This document shows, one piece after another, positions 54,599 to 62,737 of a DNA stretch of 64,000 nt (within the stretch, counting starts at the first letter, position 1; the number at the start of each line of letters is the position of its first letter). Where the stretch lies: positions 1-64,000 of the forward strand of contig NZ_BOVK01000006.1 in assembly GCF_018403685.1 (NCBI RefSeq), read 5' to 3'. The DNA comes from Xylanibacillus composti (GTDB lineage Bacteria; Bacillota; Bacilli; Paenibacillales; K13). The position numbers and the translations under genes are program-made. The notes under the pieces are model-generated. The model was not told the DNA's origin, searched no databases, and saw only the letters and a program-made list of their open reading frames with translations.

Positions 54599-55455
54599 GC
54601 TGATCCTCCTTTTGCGGATTCCATGGCTGCGCCCATTTCCCTGGATCGCGCGGCAGCGCTGTCCATTGCTTGTTTCACCATTTCCTTGAATCCCAGTTTG
54701 CGAAATTGCTCCAGGGCGGCAAAGGTGGTACCGCCCGGCGATGTGACCTTTTCTCGCAGGACGGCGGGTTCTTCGCCAGTTCGTTCGACCATCTGGGCCG
54801 CCCCCAAAAACGTCTGGACAGTGAGTTCCTTTGCGGTCGCTTCCTCCATGCCCGAGGAAACGGCTGCCTCCATCATGGCCTCCATCATCAAGTAAATATA
54901 GGCGGGGCCGCTTCCCGACAAGGCGGTAACCAGATGCAGCTGGTCTTCCTCTACAATCTTGACGATGCCGATCGCGTTAAATACCGCCAAAGACTGGGCT
55001 TTCTGACTAGCTGTGACGGAAGGTGAAAGGCTGATGCCCGTGGCACCGAGTCCAATGGTGCTTGAAGTATTCGGCATCGTCCGGATGACGGGAAGCTCCA
55101 TGCCGGCAAACCGCTGAAGCGAGGCAATCGATACGCCTGCAAGCACGCTGACAAGCAGCTGTTCCTGATGCATGCAGTGGCGTATGCTGGCAAGCGCAGC
55201 TTCCGCATCTTTCGGCTTAACGGCCAACAGCAGCAGAGAAGCTTCCTTTACCGCTTGTTCCCGATGCTCGGCGTCGAAAGCAGCATTGACACCGTATTGG
55301 CTCTGGAGCTGCTCCAGGCGCACGCGATTTTGCCTGTTGGTCACCGTAATTTGCCCCGGCTCCACGATTTGGCGTTCCAGCATGCCGCGAAGTATGGCCT
55401 CTGCCATGGAGCCTGAGCCGATAAAGCAGATGTTTCCTTGAACTGAATCACCCAA
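54595..55455 (-). CDS. proC: Pyrroline-5-carboxylate reductase
   Basis: Last enzyme of proline synthesis, NAD(P)H dependent. The nucleotide motif is [12 protein letters not shown] near residues 10-21, and the family signature [17 protein letters not shown] is near residue 169, with [12 protein letters not shown] near 238. Length of 286 residues is normal. It lies 27 bases after proA and its end overlaps the mtnW start. Confidence 0.94.
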   Translation of the reverse strand: MGDSVQGNICFIGSGSMAEAILRGMLERQIVEPGQITVTNRQNRVRLEQLQSQYGVNAAFDAEHREQAVKEASLLLLAVKPKDAEAALASIRHCMHQEQLLVSVLAGVSIASLQRFAGMELPVIRTMPNTSSTIGLGATGISLSPSVTASQKAQSLAVFNAIGIVKIVEEDQLHLVTALSGSGPAYIYLMMEAMMEAAVSSGMEEATAKELTVQTFLGAAQMVERTGEEPAVLREKVTSPGGTTFAALEQFRKLGFKEMVKQAMDSAAARSREMGAAMESAKGGSA

Positions 55456-55482
55456 TATAGTTTCTCTCCTTTAAGGAACCTG

Positions 55483-56730
55483 TTATTGCCTGATTTGACC
55501 CGAACCTTCAATCAGATATTTGCTGGATGTCAGCGCTGGCAGCCCCATTGGTCCGCGAGCATGCAGCTTTTGCGTGCTAATGCCGATTTCCGCGCCATAG
55601 CCGAACTCAAAACCGTCGGTAAACCGGGTAGAGGCGTTATGATATACTGCGGCGGCGTCAACTTCAGCAAGGAAGCGACGGGCGTGCAGCTCATTTTCTG
55701 TCACAATGCACTCGGAGTGCATCGTGCCGTATCGGCGGATATGCATGAGCGCCTCATCCAAACTGCTCACAATCTTCACGTTCAGGACATAATCGTTGTA
55801 TTCCGTAGACCAGTCTTGTTCTGCCGCTTCCTTCATACCGGGCACTAGCGTACACGCGCGCTTGTCGCCGCGCAGTTCTACATTCGCTTCCTTCATCCGC
55901 TGAGCAATGTCGGGCAAATGCGCTGCAGCAAAGCTTTCATGAACGAGGAGCGTTTCCATTGCGTTGCAGACAGAGGGGCGCTGCACCTTGGCATTGAACG
56001 CAATGTCCGATGCCATGGCAGGTTCTGCTTCTGCATCCAGATAAGTGTGGCAAATGCCGGCTCCGGTTTCGATGACCGGCACTGTTGCGTTTTGTACGAC
56101 ATTCTGAATCAAGGAGGCGCCGCCCCGCGGAATGATCGTATCGATGATGCCGTTCAGCTTGAGCATTTCATCTACGGAAGAACGGCTGGCATCTTCCACG
56201 ATCTGCAGTGCGTCCTTCGGAATTGCCGAGGCATCGAGCGCGTCATGCAAAATGTCAATAATTTTGCGATTGCTGGACAGAGCCGCCGAGCCTCCGCGAA
56301 GCACAACCGCATTGCCCGTCTTCAAGCAAAGACCGGCGGCGTCGACGGTCACATTCGGCCGAGCTTCGTAGATGATGCCGATTAGTCCGATAGGCACACG
56401 CAGATGGCGAATGCGCAAGCCGTTCGGGCGCGTCATAGTTTGAAGTGTTTCGCCTACGGGGTCCGGAAGCTCCACGATTTGTCTCAGGCCCTCCGCCATC
56501 GCTTCGATTCGGCTTTCATTCAGCGCCAGACGATCCAATAATGAAACGCTTAGTCCGGTTTGACGTCCGCGCTCCAAATCCTCCGCATTGGCTTCTATGA
56601 TCTCTGCCTGACGGGTTATCAGGTGGTCGGCCATTTGAAGCAGCGCTTGGTTTTTCTGCTCTGTGCTTAGTACGCCGAGCGCAAACGATGCTTCTTTGGC
56701 CATTTTTGCTTTTGCTATGACTTCACTCAT
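55483..56730 (-). CDS. proA: Gamma-glutamyl phosphate reductase
   Basis: Second enzyme of proline synthesis, an aldehyde dehydrogenase-fold reductase. The catalytic cysteine is in KVQRPSVCNAMETLLV and IPRGGASLI is a conserved loop. Two start codons are close; AGGAG at 56739-56743 (minus) is 8 bases from the ATG at 56730 and too close to the one at 56736, so I choose 56730 (415 residues). It sits 40 bases after proB. Confidence 0.94.
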   Translation of the reverse strand: MSEVIAKAKMAKEASFALGVLSTEQKNQALLQMADHLITRQAEIIEANAEDLERGRQTGLSVSLLDRLALNESRIEAMAEGLRQIVELPDPVGETLQTMTRPNGLRIRHLRVPIGLIGIIYEARPNVTVDAAGLCLKTGNAVVLRGGSAALSSNRKIIDILHDALDASAIPKDALQIVEDASRSSVDEMLKLNGIIDTIIPRGGASLIQNVVQNATVPVIETGAGICHTYLDAEAEPAMASDIAFNAKVQRPSVCNAMETLLVHESFAAAHLPDIAQRMKEANVELRGDKRACTLVPGMKEAAEQDWSTEYNDYVLNVKIVSSLDEALMHIRRYGTMHSECIVTENELHARRFLAEVDAAAVYHNASTRFTDGFEFGYGAEIGISTQKLHARGPMGLPALTSSKYLIEGSGQIRQ

Positions 56731-56770
56731 GGTCATTACTCCTTTCTATTGTGGGAACATGGCATGGAGG

Positions 56771-57904
56771 CTACGGCTGAAGTCCGATCCATTCATCGCG
56801 GTGAATGACTTCAATACGGTGAACATCGACCCGCCGCTTGACCTCATCGGAATTGAAACCGGCTGCGGCCCGCAGCTGCCAGGCTTCATAATTGACAACC
56901 CCCCGGCCAATAATTGCGCCAGTGGGGTCGGCGACCTCCACCACGTCGCCCGGGTGGAAATCCCCGTTCACCTCGGTCACTCCGGCAGGGAGCAGGCTTC
57001 GTCCCTGGTGGAGCATGGCTGTCGCGGCACCCTGATCGATATGGATGCAGCCTTCCGGGATGGAATGGAAGCCGACCCATTGCTTCTTGATCGGCAGCGA
57101 GTGCAGCGCCGTGTCAAAGTAAGTTCCTTTGCCATGGCCGGCACATGCGGCTGCCAGATCGCCGGGATGAGCAGCCTTGCCGACAAATACGGGAATGCCG
57201 CCTCGCGTTGCAATGCGCGCCGCCTCGATCTTGGAACGCATGCCGCCAGTGCCGACAGAGGTGCCTGCGCCGCCTGCAATATCGAAGATCGAGTCATTGA
57301 TCTGATCGACGCGTTCGATGCGTCGTGCTGCCGTGTCCAAGCGCGGATCGGCCGTGTACAAGCCATCTGTATCTGTGAGAATCAACAGCTTGCAGGCTTT
57401 GACCAAGTTCGCGGCCAGCGCGCTCAATTTGTCATTGTCGCCGAACTTCAGCTTGATTTCATCTACCGATACGGTGTCATTCTCATTCACGACCGGTATA
57501 ACACCGCGCTTCAACAGCTCCTCAATGGTCATCAGCGCGTTGTTGACACGCTGGCGTTCAGAGAAGTCAGCCCGGGTTAGCAATATTTGCGCCGCAACGA
57601 TGCCGTGCCGTGCAAAGCTCTCCTGATAAGCACGCATCAGCAACGCCTGGCCCACTGCCGCAGAGGCTTGCTTTTCATACAGGGCGCGGGGCCGCTCATC
57701 GAATCCGATGGCCTTGAATCCGGCAGCGACTGCTCCAGAGGTAACGAGCAGCATCTGATAGCCGCTCTTCTGCAGCGAGGCTATTTCTGTCGCATAATAT
57801 TCGAGGCGCTCCAGGTTTAATCCGCCTTCTGAATTGGTCAAGGAGCTGCTGCCAATCTTGACGACAATGCGTTGTTGTTCTGCTTCCACCTTGCTCACTT
57901 CCAC
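56771..57904 (-). CDS. proB: Glutamate 5-kinase
   Basis: First enzyme of proline synthesis. An amino-acid-kinase domain (VVKIGSSSLTN near residue 14; NENDTVSVDEIKLKFGDND; GTGGMRSKIEAARIA) is followed by a C-terminal PUA domain (about residues 290-365). Length is 377 residues from the GTG at 57904; the ribosome site there is not obvious, so a start a few codons downstream is possible. It is the first gene behind a T-box leader. Confidence 0.93.
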   Translation of the reverse strand: MEVSKVEAEQQRIVVKIGSSSLTNSEGGLNLERLEYYATEIASLQKSGYQMLLVTSGAVAAGFKAIGFDERPRALYEKQASAAVGQALLMRAYQESFARHGIVAAQILLTRADFSERQRVNNALMTIEELLKRGVIPVVNENDTVSVDEIKLKFGDNDKLSALAANLVKACKLLILTDTDGLYTADPRLDTAARRIERVDQINDSIFDIAGGAGTSVGTGGMRSKIEAARIATRGGIPVFVGKAAHPGDLAAACAGHGKGTYFDTALHSLPIKKQWVGFHSIPEGCIHIDQGAATAMLHQGRSLLPAGVTEVNGDFHPGDVVEVADPTGAIIGRGVVNYEAWQLRAAAGFNSDEVKRRVDVHRIEVIHRDEWIGLQP

Positions 57905-57937
57905 TTCTCGTATTAATGGCGCTTTCGTATGATAAAT

Positions 57938-58210
57938 AAAAAAAGCCTTCTCCTGTCATAAGGACGAAAGCTTGCTCCGCGGTACCACCTTATTTGCCGA
58001 CATGTTCGCTGCCTCCTTGGCAGGAAGCGGCACTTCTGTCGGCCAACTTGGTTCCCGGGATAACAGCCGGGGCTGTCCAGCTCTTCGCTGACTGTTCAGG
58101 GGTGGGTTCGAATTGCGCTGGTCCGGCAAGCTCTTGCAGCCAAGGAGCTCGCTCTCTGTTCGGGTTTCGCCATTCTACTGGTCCCGTCACTACATTTTTC
58201 TCATTCATTT
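57938..58210 (-). promoter_or_regulatory. T-box leader before proB, probably proline specific
   Basis: On the minus strand the invariant T-box sequence GGTGGTACCGCG lies at 57978-57989. It is followed by a terminator hairpin (AAGCTTTCGTCCT pairing with AGGAGAAGGCTT) and a T-run ending at 57938. Upstream are stem I features: AGAGAGCGAGCTC and the distal loop TTGGCTGCAAGAGC. The likely specifier region reads CGAACCCACC (58110-58101), containing the proline codons CCC and CCA. Uncharged tRNA-Pro would prevent termination and switch on the pro genes. Confidence 0.88.
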
Positions 58211-58216
58211 TGTTTC

Positions 58217-58245
58217 AGAATAGCATGCCGAGGCGCGGATGTAAA
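58217..58245 (-). promoter_or_regulatory. Sigma-A promoter of the T-box leader
   Basis: On the minus strand: TTTACA (58240-58245), 17 bases, TATTCT (58217-58222) with an extended TG before it. Transcription would start near 58210. Confidence 0.75.
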
Positions 58246-58405
58246 GTCAGTTGAATGGTACCTCCATTCATGGAAAAGAGATCAAAAGTCCTTGTTTTGT
58301 GGCCAAGGTTACAGAAATTTATACGAACAAAAGGCATAATAAACACAAAGGCCTAATTCTTAAGACTCATAACGGTTGGATAACTACAGCGAGGTGCATG
58401 GAAAA

Positions 58406-58747
58406 ATGGAAGATCATCCAGGTCGCCTAAAGATCGTCAATCAGTTTCGCCTTTTGCTGGAAACGGTACGTGACGACAAGGACGGCATGGTCGAAACGAT
58501 GGACTTTCTATATGAGGTGATGAGAGAAAAACAAGGTGTGCTGCCCATTACAGAAATGATTACGGTGTTGAAGCATGTGAAACCGGTCCTGTTTCAACAT
58601 TTGCGCAGGGCGGTCGCATTAACAAGCCGCTTAAACCTTGTTCTTCAACTCGATATGAATGTGGAGGAAGCGTACAGGCGACTGGACTGGAACAACGAAG
58701 AAATTCCGAGCGGGAGTGGGACATGTCCATTAGAGTCGAAGGAGTGA
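58406..58747 (+). CDS. Small helical protein of unknown function
   Basis: A 113-residue open frame; I do not recognise it. It looks helical and amphipathic (LKIVNQFRLLLETVRDD, GMVETMDFLYEVMREK, KHVKPVLFQHLRRAV). GAGGTG at 58391-58396 is 9 bases before the ATG at 58406; an in-frame TTG at 58376 would lengthen it. It lies alone between the divergent T-box promoter and a convergent aminotransferase gene. Confidence 0.6.
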   Translation: MEDHPGRLKIVNQFRLLLETVRDDKDGMVETMDFLYEVMREKQGVLPITEMITVLKHVKPVLFQHLRRAVALTSRLNLVLQLDMNVEEAYRRLDWNNEEIPSGSGTCPLESKE

Positions 58748-58801
58748 GCAAATAATCGCCGCCCTCCGTCTCTAACGGACACAGGAAATACGCAGCACCA
58801 C

Positions 58802-59992
58802 TTAGAACAGGTTCAGTCTTCCGATGCGTTGCGCCGCTTCGCGCAGTCGTTCCTCAGAGGCAAGCAAGCCCATCCTGACATACCCTTCTCCGTGCGGGCC
58901 GAAGCCGATGCCCGGTGCGACTACAACATGGGCCTGCTCCAACAGGAGATCGGCGAAGCCTGCCGAATCCATTCCCTGCGGCACTGGAAGCCAGCAAAAG
59001 AACGATCCCGAGGGCTTTTTCGCCTGCCAGCCAATCCGCTCCAGCTCGCTATAGAGCGCGTTGCGTCGCTGCTTGTAAATATGGACGAGATCCCCCACAC
59101 AATCCTGCGGCCCTGTCAGGGCAAGCGCTGCCGCTTCTTGGATGCCGCCGAACAAACTGCAGTAATAATGATCCTGGATCAAATTGATCAGGCGAATGAG
59201 CTCTGCATTGCCGACGGCAAAACCTACCCGCCAGCCTGCCATGTTATAAGTTTTGGACAGCGTGTAGATCTCGATGCCTACATTCTTGGCGCCGGGAGTT
59301 TGCAGAAAGCTCCGCGGCTTCTCTTCGTCAAAGCCGATAGCGCCGTACGCGAAGTCACTGACGACGGCGATACGATGCCGTTCTGCGAATCGAACCGTTT
59401 CTTCGTAAAACTTAGCGTCCGCAGTAGATCCAGTCGGATTGTTCGGATAATTGATATACATAAGCTTCGCGCGAGCCGTCTCATCGGCAGGCAGCGATTC
59501 GTAATCCGGCAGGAAGTCATGGTCGCCAGCGAGCGGCATCATGACCATGCGGGCGCCTGCAAGCGCTATGCCGGACCAATAGTCGGGATAACCCGGGTCA
59601 GGAACAAGGCACACATCGCCGGGATTGAGCAGGCATTGGCTAATTTCTACCAAGCCCACCTTGCCGCCGAACAGGATGGCGACCTCGGTCTCGGGATCGA
59701 GCTCTACACCGTAATCGGCTTTGTAACGAGCCGCGGCAGCCTCTTTCAAGAAGGGATAGCCGCTGAAGGGCGGATACTTGTGATATTGCGGCTTGGCTGC
59801 TGCCTCCTGCAAGGCTGCCACGATATGGGGCGGCGTGGGCTGATCCGGATTCCCTTGACCGAGGTTGATGAGATCGTGGCCTTGTGCCTGCATGCGACCG
59901 ACCTTCCCGACGAGCGAGGCGAAAAATTGGGTCGGCAGCGCCTTCATGCGGTCAGCCGGCGCGAACCGTGTATGGGAAGCAGATGAAAGCAT
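58802..59992 (-). CDS. mtnE: Class I/II aminotransferase, probable methionine-salvage transaminase
   Basis: Fold-type I PLP aminotransferase of 396 residues. NLGQGNPDQPTPPHI near residue 42, INYPNNPTGS and the PLP lysine in TLSKTYNMAGWRVGF near residue 240 are visible. It resembles LL-diaminopimelate/MtnE-type enzymes; I favour MtnE because the divergent neighbour is MtnU-like, the pair found in B. subtilis salvage. The start at 59992 has ATGGAGG 8 bases upstream; the extension to 60169 overlaps the divergent gene. The substrate is inferred. Confidence 0.8.
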   Translation of the reverse strand: MLSSASHTRFAPADRMKALPTQFFASLVGKVGRMQAQGHDLINLGQGNPDQPTPPHIVAALQEAAAKPQYHKYPPFSGYPFLKEAAAARYKADYGVELDPETEVAILFGGKVGLVEISQCLLNPGDVCLVPDPGYPDYWSGIALAGARMVMMPLAGDHDFLPDYESLPADETARAKLMYINYPNNPTGSTADAKFYEETVRFAERHRIAVVSDFAYGAIGFDEEKPRSFLQTPGAKNVGIEIYTLSKTYNMAGWRVGFAVGNAELIRLINLIQDHYYCSLFGGIQEAAALALTGPQDCVGDLVHIYKQRRNALYSELERIGWQAKKPSGSFFCWLPVPQGMDSAGFADLLLEQAHVVVAPGIGFGPHGEGYVRMGLLASEERLREAAQRIGRLNLF

Positions 59993-60144
59993 GTGAAGAA
60001 TCCTCCATTTCCAGCAATCTTTTTTGATCATCCTGAAGCCAGATACTTCAAACCAAATTAAAAATAATGTAACATGATTCTTAATGGATGTAAAAATCAA
60101 ATCAAGATGCAACACTGGGTCGACTGAGGAGGAGAGTCTACGAT

Positions 60145-60942
60145 ATGAGCGAGCAGCTTCGCATTGCATTAGTGCAGATGGATATAGCCATCGGCGAGCC
60201 GGATGTGAATGCCGACAAGGCTATTCAATTGATGGAGGAGGCGGTCCGATCGGCTGACAAGCCGGACGTTATCGTGCTGCCGGAAATGTGGAATACCGGC
60301 TACGCGCTGGAACGGATTCACGAGCTGGGCGATGAAGGAGGGACGCGGACGCGGAACATCATTTCCGCTTTTTGCCGCAAGCATGCGGTGAATGTGGTGG
60401 CAGGGTCCGTAGCCGAATTAAAGGATGGGCAAGCCTTTAATACCAGTTATGTGTTTAACCGGGAAGGGCAGGTTCTCGTGGACTATTCCAAGATCCACTT
60501 GTTCCGGTTGATGGATGAGGAGAAGCATCTGGCAGAAGGGACCAAGCCGGGGAGGTTTGCTATCGAGGGGCAAGATGCCGGCGTTATGATATGCTATGAT
60601 ATTCGATTCCCCGAATTGGCGCGAAAGCTCGCGCTGGACGGCGTCAAGCTGTTGTTCGTCCCCGCAGAATGGCCGAATCCTCGCCTGCATCATTGGCGCA
60701 CGCTGCTGCAAGCAAGAGCTATTGAAAACCAGATGTACATCGTTGCCTGCAACCGTGTCGGCACAAGCGGGGATACCGACTTCTTCGGCCATTCCATGAT
60801 CGTGGATCCGTGGGGAGAAATCGTGGTGGAAGGCGGCGAGGAGGAAGCGATTCTGCAAGCGGATATTGACCTCAATCTGGTGAATGAGGTTCGCGGCCGA
60901 ATTCCGGTGTTTGAGGACCGCCGCCCATCGTTATACGGCTGA
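60145..60942 (+). CDS. mtnU: Carbon-nitrogen hydrolase, omega-amidase type
   Basis: Nitrilase-superfamily amidase, 265 residues. The Glu-Lys-Cys catalytic triad is visible: E in LPEMWNTGY near residue 48, K in YSKIHLF near 115 and C in MICYDIRFPE near 149. In B. subtilis MtnU hydrolyses alpha-ketoglutaramate produced by the salvage transaminase, which fits the divergent mtnE-like gene 152 bases away. GAGGAGAG precedes the ATG. Confidence 0.88.
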   Translation: MSEQLRIALVQMDIAIGEPDVNADKAIQLMEEAVRSADKPDVIVLPEMWNTGYALERIHELGDEGGTRTRNIISAFCRKHAVNVVAGSVAELKDGQAFNTSYVFNREGQVLVDYSKIHLFRLMDEEKHLAEGTKPGRFAIEGQDAGVMICYDIRFPELARKLALDGVKLLFVPAEWPNPRLHHWRTLLQARAIENQMYIVACNRVGTSGDTDFFGHSMIVDPWGEIVVEGGEEEAILQADIDLNLVNEVRGRIPVFEDRRPSLYG

Positions 60943-60958
60943 TGGGCGCGAACCTGTG

Positions 60959-61687
60959 ATGCGCATGCGAACAAGTAGGCGTCTGAGGCGAGTAGGGTGG
61001 ATGATGGTTTGGATGGGGATCGCGGCTGCGATAGGTTTTTCCTGGATGCAATGGGGCAATGATCGCTTTGATGTGGGCGGCAAAGCACACGCCGCGGAGT
61101 TGGTGTTCGAAGAAGCGGATGCCGGCTTTCGCTACGGCCTGCCCATGGATCCGGCACGCATTGCCAGATACTATAAGAAGCTGTCCAATGACCTGGGCGA
61201 GTTCTTCATTTATATGTACAAATACAAGGAAGGCTTCTATGCAGGAGCGGACATTGGGGGACAGCTGTTTGAACTGGCCGAGGTCGGTTACGGCACCAAT
61301 CCCGAGCTGATCGAGCTGGATGAATCGATGCTGTTCGGCGTCCCTTCCATCCGTGTCAGAGGATATTGCGGCATGGCTTGCCCGACCGTAGATTATATTA
61401 CAGTGAAGGACGGCTACCCTTACGTATGGCTGCATGTGGATGCTGCTGTCCAGGAATACGATCTCGATCAAGACGGGGTGAAAGATTTAATTACAACGGT
61501 TGGCACGCCGTTGGAGACGCATATTTATATGATGAAGGACGGCGTATTATTGAGGGCCTCAGTCAATGAAGCCCTTCATTCCAAATCTGTGTCGTTCTTT
61601 CAGGATGGCCGGTTTATCGCCTATGAGCCGAATTCTGCACTCACCCGCTCATACAGATTTCAGGACGGTGTGCTCGTATCCAAATAG
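60959..61687 (+). CDS. Secreted protein of unknown function
   Basis: A 242-residue protein with a basic N-terminus, a hydrophobic segment (residues 12-32) and a likely signal cleavage after KAHAAE near residue 44. The mature part is acidic, with two cysteines in YCGMACP. I recognise no domain. It starts 16 bases after mtnU and may be co-transcribed. Its last 28 bases overlap the convergent LysR gene. Confidence 0.72.
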   Translation: MRMRTSRRLRRVGWMMVWMGIAAAIGFSWMQWGNDRFDVGGKAHAAELVFEEADAGFRYGLPMDPARIARYYKKLSNDLGEFFIYMYKYKEGFYAGADIGGQLFELAEVGYGTNPELIELDESMLFGVPSIRVRGYCGMACPTVDYITVKDGYPYVWLHVDAAVQEYDLDQDGVKDLITTVGTPLETHIYMMKDGVLLRASVNEALHSKSVSFFQDGRFIAYEPNSALTRSYRFQDGVLVSK

Positions 61688-62595
61688 CCGACTCCAATCT
61701 TTTCATTCTGCAGCACCTCCCGCATGGAGGCAATAAACGCCTCAGAAGCCTTGGACAAGTACCGTCCTTTGCGATAGGCAATGCCTAATGTTCGAGTGGG
61801 CCGATCTTCCAGCGTCAAGTAGACGGGAACGAACGGATTCCACTTCGTTCTTGCGACCATCTGCGGGACGAAGGCTATGCCCATGCCGGCTGCTACGAGC
61901 GATTGTACGGTTTCTATATTGCTGCTTTCAAAGACGACCTTCGGCACGAAGCCGGCAGTTGCGCACAGGTCTAACGCAATTTGTCTGAAACCTTGGCCTT
62001 TCTTCAAGACAATAAAGGGCTCGTCCTTCAACGATGCAATGGAAGCTTTCGATTCCCGGGGCATTGCGGCAAGCGGATGCTCCGGGCTGACAGCCAGACA
62101 AATCTCCTCCTCTATCAGCGGCACAAATTGCAAAGCAGAGTCCTGAATTGGCAGCGAAAGCAGGCTGATATCTGTTTTGCCCTGATGCGTGAGCACTTCC
62201 AGATTGGCGGACGAGTCCTCAGTCAATACGATGTCGATCTCGGGAAAGCGCTGACGGAAAACCGGCAGAACGAGGGGGAGCACATGAGAGCCGGTTATCG
62301 GCAAGCTGCCGACTACGAGCTTTCCTTTTTTCATCTGAGAGATGTCTTCCATCTCTTGCTTGAGTTGATCTGCCATGTCCAGTATTTTTTGCGCCCGGTC
62401 AATAAAAATTTCTCCCGCATGCGTGAGCTCGACCGAGTTCGTGCTTCGGCGAAACAGCAAGGTGCCGATTTCCGCTTCCAGCTTGGACAACTGCTGGCTT
62501 AGCGAAGGCTGGGCGATGTGCAGCGATTCGGCGGCGCGGGAGAAGTTTTTTTCCGCGGCGATTTGTACAGCATAGCGCAATTGACGAAACTCCAT
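61660..62595 (-). CDS. LysR family transcriptional regulator
   Basis: Standard LTTR of 311 residues. The N-terminal helix-turn-helix (FRQLRYAVQIAAEKNFSRAA, ESLHIAQPSLSQQLSKLE) is followed by the ligand-binding domain (GSLPITGSHVLPLVLP near residue 93; GMGIAFVPQM near 236). I start at the ATG at 62595; the extension to 62787 runs into the divergent leuC region. It is divergent from leuC, so it is a candidate regulator of the leu genes, but the link is by position only. Confidence 0.9.
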   Translation of the reverse strand: MEFRQLRYAVQIAAEKNFSRAAESLHIAQPSLSQQLSKLEAEIGTLLFRRSTNSVELTHAGEIFIDRAQKILDMADQLKQEMEDISQMKKGKLVVGSLPITGSHVLPLVLPVFRQRFPEIDIVLTEDSSANLEVLTHQGKTDISLLSLPIQDSALQFVPLIEEEICLAVSPEHPLAAMPRESKASIASLKDEPFIVLKKGQGFRQIALDLCATAGFVPKVVFESSNIETVQSLVAAGMGIAFVPQMVARTKWNPFVPVYLTLEDRPTRTLGIAYRKGRYLSKASEAFIASMREVLQNEKIGVGYLDTSTPS

Positions 62596-62613
62596 TGAAC
62601 TTACTCGCTCCTT

Positions 62614-62643
62614 ATATCTTATTCCTATTAAGCTTATAGATAT
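62614..62643. promoter_or_regulatory. Inverted repeat in the lysR-leuC spacer
   Basis: ATATCT at 62614-62619 and AGATAT at 62638-62643 are perfect inverted arms, in the AT-rich spacer next to the LysR start. The size and position fit an autoregulatory LTTR operator. A leuC promoter candidate is TTGGAT (62652-62657), 18 bases, TACGAT (62676-62681). Confidence 0.4.
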
Positions 62644-62737
62644 TATATCTTGGATCAATGAAGAAGGAAATGCTACGATAGATACAGATAAGTTGAAACG
62701 ATCATAATGAAAACGAAAAACGAAGAGGTGACCTGCC

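Noticed and set aside
58829-59986. Plus-strand open frame of 385 residues antisense to the aminotransferase gene
   Set aside because: Fully inside the minus-strand aminotransferase with clear PLP motifs; no family resemblance in the plus frame.
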